A stretch of 14,005 bases of DNA from Zygnema cylindricum. Its lineage: Eukaryota; Streptophyta; Zygnematophyceae; Zygnematales; Zygnemataceae. The notes under the pieces are model-generated. The model was not told the DNA's origin, did not search any database, and was given only the letters and a program-made list of their open reading frames with translations. This document shows positions 1 through 7,661 of the stretch, in pieces (the stretch's first letter is position 1; the number at the start of each line of letters is the position of its first letter). The DNA is taken from NCBI GenBank assembly GCA_037447655.1, contig JBBHKE010002293.1:1-14005 (forward strand). Reading direction: 5' to 3'. The translations under genes were made by a program, and so were the position numbers.

Positions 1-43
1 GGAGGGAGAGAGGGAGGGAGAGAGAGAGGGAGAGAGAGAGAGG

Positions 44-75
<32 letters not shown>

Positions 76-94
76 CGAGAGAGAGAGAGAGAGC
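1..94. repeat. GA-rich microsatellite
   Basis: The first 94 bases are almost pure purine, a GAGA run broken by GGGA variants and a single C near position 76. It lies just downstream (minus strand) of the SPF27 exon donor, so it would fall in the following intron if that gene is intact. A much longer GA tract closes the other end of the window. Confidence 0.95.
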
Positions 95-142
95 ATGCCA
101 GTGAGCAGGGTAGAGCTCTTAACAGGATCAGAATGAGCTCAC

Positions 143-318
143 TTGAGAGTCTGATGTTGAAGCTGGGCCTTGGCGTTATCCACTGCCGTCTTCCATGCAT
201 TTAAATCTCCCTGCTTGTTAGCAGGGGGCGGTTCTAGGCCGTACCGTGTCACGTCTATGGTTGCAGGAGGCCTACCCGCTCTAACGCGCTCATACTCCTT
301 GGCAAGCATGGGACATTC
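143..318 (-). CDS. Internal exon of pre-mRNA splicing factor SPF27 (BCAS2/MOS4 homologue)
   Basis: SPF27 (BCAS2 in animals, MOS4 in Arabidopsis) is a core subunit of the nuclear Prp19/NTC (MAC) complex, which acts in spliceosome activation; MOS4 also affects plant innate immunity. The minus strand encodes 58 full codons plus two bases. They start [18 protein letters not shown] and include [21 protein letters not shown] and AQLQHQTL. This matches the family's central block, where animal BCAS2 has an equivalent AQLEHQ stretch just before IENLELM. The borders are good: the acceptor TTCTATGCAG sits before position 318, and the exon ends with AA followed by the donor GTGAGC at 142-137. The exon therefore enters in phase 0 and leaves with two bases of a split codon (K or R expected). 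The ATG at 324-322 lies in the intron and is not the start. The coiled-coil C-terminal half should lie to the left, beyond the window. No N-terminal exon was recognised at higher coordinates, so a very long intron or an orphan exon is possible. Confidence 0.82.
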
Positions 319-329
319 CTGCATAGAAC

Positions 330-1060
330 ACCAATGTCCGTTACGGCGACTGTGTAACTGTAACAGTAACCGCGAACGGTGACTGACTGTGACAGTGACA
401 ATGAACTTGTATGAAAGCCTGGGGACTCTTCTAGATAGAAAACATCGTGTATTATGGTACTACTGTCGACAACATCATGTCAGTGCCGCTTAATTTCACC
501 CCTCGAACCTGGAAGAGTGTCAAAAACACTAATTGCTTTTTCATAAAGCTAATTTTTTTTACCGTTCGAACCAGCCACGTCATTCATAACTGAATTAGGA
601 TAAATAACACTGATGAAAACCCCACAGCAATAATGTCTTTGCTCTAATAACACTTTTCTTAACTTTAAAAACACTAACAGAAACCCCGCCCTAATAATTT
701 CTTTACTCAGATAACAACAGATGGTATAGTTGTTTGGTTTGTACCACACATATCCATACAATTTTTTTAAGATCACCTAAAATAGTGGTGTCAGACTAAT
801 TCCTATACCCAGATTTCTTACAGAAAACGCTATACAATCACTGCATTTGCATTTTTTTCTCAATTTTTCCAAATGGTAAACAATATATCAAGCGTATAAA
901 CCTAAACCAGGTCAACCTGCTCAATTCTCCACTTGCTATAAAATGTATATGAAAAAAAATCAATATTCCTCTACCATACACAAATTTTCCTCTGTGTGTG
1001 CTTTCCGCCACTATTAGTGTGTACCACACCAATTACAATTATTTTAATTTGACAGACACC
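330..1060. other. AT-rich non-coding stretch
   Basis: No protein family is recognisable on either strand. Short open frames here are AT-driven and have no plausible domains. Near 350-405 there are several GTAAC/GTGAC-type short repeats. ACACTAA heptamers occur at 526-532 and 671-677 and TTAGTGT at 1014-1020. If the SPF27 exon belongs to an intact gene, this is the intron upstream of it. Confidence 0.6.
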
Positions 1061-1064
1061 CTAA

Positions 1065-1190
1065 CCCCTCTCCTCTCTTTTCCTCTCCCTCTTTTCCTGT
1101 CCTCTTCCCTCTTCTCCTCTCCTCTCCTCTCTTGTACTCTGCTCTCCACTCCTCTCCTATCCTTTCCCGCCCTCTCCTCCCCTCATTTCT
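1065..1190. repeat. CT-rich (TCTCC)n-like low-complexity tract
   Basis: An irregular polypyrimidine tract of CTCTCC, CTCTTTTCC and CTCCTCTCC variants with few purines. The plus-strand open frame across it is only a serine/leucine/proline translation of the tract. Confidence 0.9.
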
Positions 1191-1260
1191 TCGTCCTGGT
1201 GGCAACTGTAGAACAAACTTTTGTCCTATCCACAGGGACGTAAAAATACCACACTAAAAA

Positions 1261-1298
1261 TGAAAAAATATAAGTACAATGAAAAAATATAAGTACAA
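1261..1298. repeat. Two tandem copies of a 19-bp unit
   Basis: The unit TGAAAAAATATAAGTACAA occurs at 1261-1279 and again, identically, at 1280-1298. It is a simple local duplication in AT-rich non-coding DNA. Confidence 0.9.
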
Positions 1299-1299
1299 T

Positions 1300-2500
1300 G
1301 AATTATTTCTTAAAATGGTCCGATAATGAAAAACATCCGTACAGAAGTACAGAAAAACAGGAGAAGTAACTACACAACTATATCTAAACTTCGCCAAAAT
1401 AACTCCAATAACATAGAATACAAAAACAAACAAAAAATTGAAGCAGCTACGGAGGTTAAAACCCTGCAAACACTAACCCTAAAATATAAGACCAACGACA
1501 GAAAAAGTAAAAAACAATTAGTGTACACCATTTTAATTTATGTATTTTTTTATAGTGTGGAGTACGGAACGTGTCGGTGCGTATTAAAATGTACTTTTTA
1601 GTTATACAAGTACGGATATTTTAATAAATATTTGCTATCACACGAAAAATTGCCCTGTTAGTGTACATTTATTTGTCGCGTATTGCCTACACCCTAAAAA
1701 ACCGAAATTAGAGCTAGGAATTAATTAGAGTGAAAGTATGCGACAGTGTACGAATTGTCAGAATTGTACATTTACCTATATTACTGTGAATATCCTCTCG
1801 ACAAATCAGCTGTACCCATATTGGCGTTCGTTGAAAAATTAGTGTATAACTTTTTTTTTGAATTTTTTCTAAGTCAAAATTAGTGTACATGACACTAAAT
1901 TATTCTACACACTAATAGTTTCTACACGCTAAATACGATCGACGGTGTAGCGTTTATATAGCCGTGCCGTTTGCTGTTTTCACATGTCGGTCGACGCTGA
2001 CAAGCGCTGCCAATCTGACGGTGCTCACATGTCTTCACAGGTCAAAGATAGTCAACGGTTTGGCCGTCAAATCCTAGCACAATTGTACCAAATACGTACT
2101 ATTGTGCATGTCGATGGTACAATTATGTGCCCAACCAAAATGTCTTTTGCGCTATCATTTCCCGTTTATTTTATTTCACTCGCTAAATTATGCCCGGACT
2201 ATGTGGCTCAATACTAAGCTAAAAAGCGTTTGGAACACTAATTTGAGTCAAGAAAACACACCCTCAACTAGAGTGATTAACCATAACGATGTGCGCTTAC
2301 ATTTTCCTACGGAATGTAATTATAGCGCGAGCGCTCAGATTGGTAGATCTATAAAGCTAATGTCTTATTGACCAACTACAAACTTGAAGTGATTTTATCT
2401 GGAACTATATCGCCTGTTGCTCATAGAGTTAAAATGGGTTTCTATCAGCGAAAAAGTGTGGTACTGTAGTTTTACCAAATTTCATACGTTTACTTACCAT
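1300..2500. other. AT-rich non-coding stretch with heptamer cluster
   Basis: No gene was recognised. The stretch carries TTAGTGT/ACACTAA at 1470-1476, 1518-1524, 1658-1664, 1839-1845, 1880-1886, 1892-1898, 1909-1915 and 2235-2241, several extended to ATTAGTGTACA. A TATATA string at about 1955-1960 is followed by a locally less AT-rich patch with short plus-strand open frames (ATG at 1984, 77 codons; ATG at 2102, 89 codons). Their translations match nothing I know, and the ATG at 1984 is too close to the TATA string for a normal leader. Confidence 0.5.
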
Positions 2501-2516
2501 GTAGTACTACTTTTTC

Positions 2517-2700
2517 TTAATTAACCTTTACAAGAGAACAGACTAAGATTATCGAAGGGTCCAGGGCAAACATTGACCGTTCGACTATTTTTAGGTCCTC
2601 GTCTAGGAATAATTGCTCCATTTGGCTATCTAGATGGCTATCGTCCTCAATTGACCTCGAGGAGGAGGGTAGGCATCTACACACCGTTAGAATCACTACA
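2517..2700 (-). other. Exon-like open frame of unknown nature
   Basis: The distal part of a 96-codon minus-strand open frame reads like real coding sequence rather than AT noise. It includes SSSRSIEDDSHLDSQMEQLF and DEDLKIVERSMFALDPS and has an acidic/hydrophobic balance, ending at a TAA at 2517. The upstream half, rich in C, F and V, looks non-coding. I do not recognise a family. It lies about 500 bp from a hAT-like element, so a relic of transposon-borne coding sequence is one possibility and chance another. Confidence 0.2.
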
Positions 2701-2800
2701 CTTGGACGGTGTAACTTAGTCTTATAATGGACTACCACGTCGCAAAAGTCATATGATAGACAAGGTGGACGCAAATGCAACAAAAACCAACAGAAAATCA

Positions 2801-2862
2801 TTGCCATAAGATACTTGTTTTAAAGACGTTTTTGCCGTAAGATACTTGTTTTAAAGACGTCT
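2801..2862. repeat. Two tandem copies of a 31-bp unit
   Basis: The unit starting TTGCCATAAGATACTTG at 2801 is repeated from 2832 with one A-to-G change in the first ten bases. The near identity suggests a recent slippage or replication duplication. Confidence 0.9.
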
Positions 2863-3024
2863 TGGAAGGACAAGGTTGAAAAGACAACCTTTATAAGGGC
2901 GGGGACCCTTTTTTTTTTCTTATAAAAAAGAAAAAGAGTTTTGTTTATAAAAGATAAGGTTTAAAAGCAGCCATTAAAAAAGACAAAGCCTCTTAATACC
3001 ACGAGGGGACATGGTTGATACTTA

Positions 3025-3625
3025 TAGTGTTGTGTATCGATAGGATTTTGCCGATAACCGGCATGTCCCATTTTTTAGCGTACCGATGATCGATACATTG
3101 GAACGATATACCAGTACTGGTGTTATTGCGATAAAAAACCGGTAATATTAGTTTTTCGTCACGATGATACTTGTACCAATAACTATCGTTAATAATTGTA
3201 TGGTTTATTATGTACAGTTTATATGGTTTATTCCACAGACGCACCACCGACCCCTTCCCCCTCCCCCCGATCTCATACATCAACCTCGATATTTGCTTAG
3301 TTTTGGTAGTATACTTTTAGCAATATAAACTACTATTTTAAATTTGTTTTGTAACGTTAATGAGCTGCACTGTCCGTACTGAGCTCTCGTTATACAGAGT
3401 ACGGAGCAGATTGTCATACGTGGCATGCCACGCTACATACAATCGGTAATATAATATAATATATTATAAAGTACTATCATAACGTACTATTTTTTTTTCT
3501 ACTTATCTCCGGTAAGGAATTTGTTGGTCTCGGAGCGATATATCGAGACCCCTCACTATTCGATAACCGATTAACTATCGCTATCGGTTTTATTGCGATA
3601 AGTTTATTGCCGATACACAACATTA
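3025..3625. mobile_element. Non-autonomous hAT-like element (MITE), about 601 bp
   Basis: The left end TAGTGTTGTGTATCG (3025-3039) and the right end CGATACACAACATTA (3611-3625) are inverted repeats of 15 bp with one mismatch. The flanking octamers GATACTTA (3017-3024) and GATATTTC (3626-3633) agree at six of eight positions, as expected of an old 8-bp target-site duplication typical of hAT elements. Both subterminal regions are packed with ATCG/CGAT words such as CGATAACCG, another common hAT pattern. The interior has no transposase-like frame. A related sequence in opposite orientation lies at about 9650-9888. The superfamily call rests on end structure only. Confidence 0.6.
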
Positions 3626-3846
3626 GATATTTCATTCGATATAGTGATATACGATAAATATAATGTTAATAATATAGAGGTATTGTATTTTAAGAACCAA
3701 GTACGGTAGAAATATGGGAAAGGTACTTAGGGTACAGCCCAATGTAATTGTAATTTAGCAAACTTAATTTTTATTCTAGCGCAGATTCTTTGTACACTGT
3801 TTTCAAATGTCCCAATGTGTAACAACAAAATTGTTACTTAAACTGC

Positions 3847-3872
3847 CAGTAATCGTATCCGTACGATTACTG
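3847..3872. repeat. Inverted repeat inside the Harbinger-like element
   Basis: Perfect 11-bp arms CAGTAATCGTA (3847-3857) and TACGATTACTG (3862-3872) enclose a 4-base loop, TCCG. It could form a stable hairpin. Confidence 0.85.
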
Positions 3873-3970
3873 TCGGCGCCTGATGGAGAAATGGCCTAAG
3901 TGTGTGGAAATTGTATGCGTCGACAATGCCCTTGACAGTCGTCAACGTGTACAATCTGTCTTGACGCACG

Positions 3971-4038
3971 TATTTTTTAAAACCTTCTGGAACGTCGCAA
4001 GACACATCATATTTTTTGAAACGTTTTGGTACGTCGCA
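3971..4038. repeat. Two 29-bp repeats at 39-bp spacing
   Basis: 3971-3999 and 4010-4038 agree at 25 of 29 positions. Because the spacing is 39 bases (13 codons), the minus-strand open frame across them carries a repeated CDVPxxFKKY peptide. No known protein has been recognised from it. Confidence 0.7.
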
Positions 4039-4738
4039 TGTCCTTGCGTGACATTCTAGACACACAGCCTTCTAGCCATGGTTGAACAAGATGCTTTTGT
4101 GTTTGCCTCTCTTGTTCGGTCGCCATGAATGGACATAAAATTTTTGAGGCCCCTGCTAACTGATTTTTTTTTTTTTTTGGGCGCAGTCGCTGGATTTTTC
4201 CCAACGTGACTTGGTTCGCGCACGTGCGACCGCCCTCAGCATTGTGCCTTCCTCCATTGGTGTCGCCAAGTAGTGAAGTTTAGAGTGAAGGAGAGGTAAG
4301 GTGAGCAAGATGAGAGAGGCGCGCAATGGCGCTTTCACGGATTTCTCACCTCTCCATGAAATGGCGTTGAAGCCTTGAGATCCTTGCAAAAAAAAACCCG
4401 TGAAAGGTGAAAGCGGACAAAAAGAAACAACCCGCGTTCTTTTTCTTGTCGTCAAAAACCTTTGAAAACCTTCGGCATGTGCGTTTATGTTTTAAGTATT
4501 TGTGAAAGCGGTGTTACTTTATTCAAAACACATCGAAGTTTGAAGATGACGTGACAGTAGGTCGAAAAAACACAAGATGACAACTTGTCGTACATCCTAA
4601 GTTAAAAGATGACGCAAATTGTACTCTACATTTTTGTTCCTACAAATGTAACTTACACGGCGCTACGTACGACAGTAAGTTTTTCAGAAAAACGACAAAA
4701 AAAAAACCCACCCTTGGCTACATGGGGCCTTACCCTTA

Positions 4739-5590
4739 GTCTTAATTGATTCCACGTCAATTGTATCAAGTACAACCATTCGCTAATAGTGCTAATCACT
4801 TTACTTAAAGTGATTGTTCGCTTCACAAATCATAATTTAGTGTTGATTAAACTATTTCATTAGGTGGCCCATACCCAGCCATGATGCAAAACATCTTTTA
4901 GTGTAGTGAAAACCGATACGTTTTAAATGGTGACGATTCAATAACTCGACACGATGGCTGGTATACACAGTCTATCGAAGTTAGGGTGAATAACACTCAT
5001 TCGGTAACGACTTTTTCTGGCCAAAAATCACTAAATAGTGTTAGATAACAATAATTAACGAAGTGGGCTTTGAAACGGCAATGTGTCTCTGCGCCTAATT
5101 AATATCATCGATATTTCAGTATTATTAATAATTTCCTTTAAACTAATAGCGAAATGGGCAAGTATAGGACGTCATCTTAAAAACGTACATATCAAACAAA
5201 TAAAAGTTCTTTGAAAAAATAAAACTTGTTCTTCTCTTGTTAAGCCGAAAAACTATTGCTCATATTGCACATACAAAGTATTGTCAATGAAGACATATGG
5301 AATCAGTCAAAATAGTTTAATCTCGGTCAAAGCTTACTATATGCGACAGGCTATACATATAAACTAAATTTACTGAAAAGGATCTTCATCTCTTTTATAG
5401 CTAAGGAATCTAGTTACGAGACTAAAGGTTGAAGTAAAGTTAAAACCTAACTAGTATACAAAAAGGTAAGAGGGTCCCAATGGAACCTTTCGAATTGGAA
5501 AAACGCCTAATTATTTTACAAAACATGTGAGCCTTCAAGTAAATGAAAAGAGAAAGAAAAAGCTTTCTTTTCCCATTCTCTAACAAAAGG
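4739..5590. other. AT-rich non-coding part of segment A
   Basis: No gene was recognised. The stretch is colinear with 11051-11700 in segment B and lies 3' of the open methyltransferase terminal exon, so it would be its 3' UTR and downstream flank. TTAGTGT-type words recur near 4840 and 4900. Confidence 0.6.
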
Positions 5591-5597
5591 ATTATTA

Positions 5598-5774
5598 TTA
5601 CGTCAATTTGTGACTGATAAATGTTGAAGGAGAGAAAAACAAACAATCATCAGAATTGAATCCATCGAAATTGCAAGCCGCAAGTACAAATTCGAGACTT
5701 TCCACCGGCCAAATAGCCAAAGAACGAAGTTCTTCTCCTTTTTCAAAAAGTCTCCAGTGAAATTCGACAAGAAT
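5598..5774 (-). CDS. Terminal exon of METTL24/FkbM-like methyltransferase (segment A)
   Basis: After the acceptor TTTTTATGTAG the minus strand is open for 58 codons and ends at TAA (5600-5598). It begins ILVEFHWRLFEKGEE, continues through LAACNFDGFNSDDC and ends FFSPSTFISHKLT. In FkbM and METTL24-type SAM-dependent methyltransferase folds, a QxxxExH strand follows the acidic DxEG loop, and ILVEFHW fits it directly after the Q that ends the preceding exon. The exon joins in phase 0. Segment B retains only about the first 14 codons. The substrate of this branch is not known to me, so no reaction beyond SAM-dependent methyl transfer is inferred. Confidence 0.65.
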   Translation of the reverse strand: MLVEFHWRLFEKGEELRSLAIWPVESLEFVLAACNFDGFNSDDCLFFSPSTFISHKLT

Positions 5775-6348
5775 CTACATAAAAAGATAGGGAAAAGGAT
5801 GTGTAAAATGGTATGTACAAAGGTACAGAAGAACATACGCAGCTTTCTAAGAATGGAAGGTTGAAAAATATGCCATATCAAAACATAAATTACATGGTAT
5901 ATATTTCCTAAAAGTTTATATATTTTGAGCTTATTCTCACTTCTAGAATCAACACGTAAAAACGTACAAACGGGAAGCAGTTGTCACATACAAACTAGAG
6001 ATTAAATTTCTGTTTTCAAAAACTCCATACCGAAAACAAGTCATTGTATAACGTAATAATTAATTCTATGATTTGTTAGAATAAAAATGAAAAAGAAAAA
6101 GAATACGAATACAAATACAAATATAAGAATATAAGTATGTAACAGAATAAGAATTCAAAAATATTAGAATATACGAATATATGACTAAAAGAATGTAAGA
6201 ATATAATAATATAAGAATAGAGGAATATAAAAACATAAGAATGAAAGGACACAAGAATACAAGAATACCAAGAATATAAGAATATAAGAACGCATGAAAA
6301 AGAACGGGAAATAAAAAGAAAACGAGAAAACAAAAAAAAGAGCTATAC
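5775..6348 (-). other. Intron between the two methyltransferase exons (segment A)
   Basis: This 574-nt intron starts with GTATAG and ends with ATGTAG. It contains an AAGAATAT-type microsatellite (about 6085-6290). The matching interval in segment B is 911 nt, owing to a longer microsatellite and a local duplication. Confidence 0.65.
6085..6290. repeat. (AAGAATAT)n-type microsatellite
   Basis: Degenerate repeats of AATATAAG and AGAATATAAG. On the minus strand they translate as runs of ILxFLYSY, which accounts for the hydrophobic open frames of 85-114 codons here. Those frames are not genes. Confidence 0.92.
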
Positions 6349-6438
6349 CTGACAAACTTTGGGTGGACTTTGAGCCTCTTTCCATCCAGCAATACCTCCA
6401 AACTCTCCACCTTCTATGTCCATTTTCAGAATATCCAC
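6349..6438 (-). CDS. Penultimate exon of METTL24/FkbM-like methyltransferase (segment A)
   Basis: The exon is exactly 90 nt (30 codons), phase 0 at both ends, with acceptor GTTTTCAG and donor CAG/GTATAG. It begins VDILKMDIEGGEFGG and ends PPKVCQ. The (V/I)D(I/V)LKxDIEGxE loop is the hallmark of FkbM and METTL24-type SAM-dependent methyltransferases. The next exon continues with ILVEFHW in frame, which makes the pair convincing. Earlier exons, which should encode the SAM-binding glycine-rich motif, were not found between here and the mTERF stop. They may lie beyond mTERF, or this may be a 5'-truncated gene. The homologous exon in segment B carries a stop codon. Confidence 0.72.
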
Positions 6439-6446
6439 CTGAAAAC

Positions 6447-7661
6447 AAAAATACAAAAGAAAAAATGAAAGTAAGAGAAAATGGCCGAATAAAATTTTAA
6501 ACCATTTACGGTTAGCGGGATTTTTTTAAAACACCAAACTACAAGTTTGTTGTTTGATTTTTCCTAAAAAAACAAGCTGCAAAATTGTTACTGAGCTTTT
6601 CTCATAAGAAGCCAATCCATAAAATTGATAGTTAATACTTCTTAAATAACCGAGCAAGATGTTCTTCAGTGGGTTTTTGTTTAAAAAACCATCCAATTTT
6701 CACCAGTTGTGAGCACTGAACTTCCATACTCTGGTTCAGAAAATACAAAAAACGTTGGGTATTTATAACTCACATTAACAAATTATTTTCTGACATTCAT
6801 TTTCTTAGCTTTTAAATCGACCGGTTTATATCCATTTGACAATAAAAAAACATGGAATATTATAAATTCCATTGCATAAAAACCAGATTCAACCAAATCT
6901 CTTTCCCTTTTACCCTTCAACATCCTATTATCCTTCAAAATCCTATTATCCTTCAAATTCCTCCTCCGAAAAAACTATTTCTAATTCAAGATTTCAAAGA
7001 GCATACAAAAGAACCAAAAACGATGATTCCATAATTGATTCTCGACTGACAGCAACATCCAGCATTCACTTGCCATGGCCAACATTCTTACAGCCTCACC
7101 AGCCTTACTAGGCGCGATTAGTTTGAAGACAAGGAAACCTATAGAAATGGGAAAAAATGCATAATTCCTCGTCTACCACCTTTTAGCAATCTCCACAATA
7201 GCAACTCACTAATAATCAAAATTTTACTAGCACATCATCCTCAGAAATTAGACAATACCTCGCCTCCATAAAAAGCGAGGAAACAAGCAAATTTAAGAGA
7301 TACGAACTTGTGATGGTGGAAGATCACCGCAGCACACAACAACACAACAACATTTGTTTTCACTCTCCCTTCAGATCCACTTCGTCTTCACTTCTAGAAG
7401 TCCAAATTAAATCTCCCAGTGGAAGGTCACTCTTTCAATGTTGGCACATGAGAAGCGGAGAGCATATACAAGAACCAAAGACAAAGATTCCCACAATTGA
7501 TTCGGAAACTTACAACAGTGATCGCTTTCATTTTCCATAGCCTCACCAAGCGGCAAAATGTAGAATGAGTACCAATTGAAAACATGAAGAAAAACAAACA
7601 CCTTTCCCGAGGGTAAAAACACCATAAGATAAAGCAGGACTTTTCGCACTCACATTTTACT
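6447..7661. other. AT-rich interval between mTERF and the methyltransferase exon
   Basis: From 6447 to about 6997 it is colinear with segment B and looks intronic. It holds an 18-bp tandem pair, unit ATCCTATTATCCTTCAAA, at 6922-6939 and 6940-6957. Beyond that, 6998-7115 resembles 7457-7560 (shared words AGAGCATA, AAGAACCAAA, AATTGATTC, AGCCTCACCA), a degenerate internal duplication. No methyltransferase exon was recognised. The part next to 7661 must include the mTERF 3' UTR. Confidence 0.5.

Larger units (their letters stand above)
3730..4735. mobile_element. PIF/Harbinger-like non-autonomous element, 1006 bp
   Basis: The ends are inverted repeats: the left begins GGGTACAGCCCAATGTA, and the right, read inward on the minus strand, begins GGGTAAGGCCCCATGTA, agreeing at 14 of 17 positions. 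The element is bracketed by TTA at 3727-3729 and 4736-4738, the 3-bp TWA target duplication expected of PIF/Harbinger elements. Segment B shows the empty site, a single TTA at 11048-11050 continuing with GTCT as on the right flank here. No transposase was recognised, so it would depend on a partner. Internally there is an 11-bp-arm hairpin (3847-3872) and a 39-bp-period tandem repeat (3971-4038). There is also a less AT-rich patch at about 4180-4390 of unknown origin, possibly captured sequence. Confidence 0.72.
3627..6997. repeat. Segment A of a dispersed direct duplication
   Basis: From about 3627 to 3729, and again from 4736 to about 6997, the sequence aligns colinearly and in the same orientation with about 10945-13275. 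Clear anchors are the stretches beginning CAATTGTATCAAGTACAACC (about 4757 and 11073), the methyltransferase exons, and the intronic string CAGAAAATACAAAAAACGT (about 6736 and 13036). The 3730-4735 block is absent from the other copy because it is a transposon insertion. Confidence 0.85.

Noticed and set aside
998-1243. 81-codon Ser/Leu/Pro-rich plus-strand frame
   Set aside because: It translates the CT-rich tract.
1470-1483. Telomere-like ACCCTAA words (for example CTAACCCTAAAA)
   Set aside because: Isolated single units, not arrays, and not an exact telo-box.
1951-1984. TATA box driving a gene starting at 1984
   Set aside because: The ATG is only about 25 bases past the TATATA string, and the downstream frame shows no recognisable protein.
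5603-5881. 92-codon minus-strand frame across the methyltransferase terminal exon
   Set aside because: It runs through the splice acceptor in the wrong frame. The frame starting at 5774 continues the DIEGGE exon in phase and shows VEFHW.
6066-6448. Hydrophobic minus-strand frames that look like multi-pass membrane proteins
   Set aside because: They are translations of the AAGAATAT microsatellite plus the wrong frame of the methyltransferase exon.
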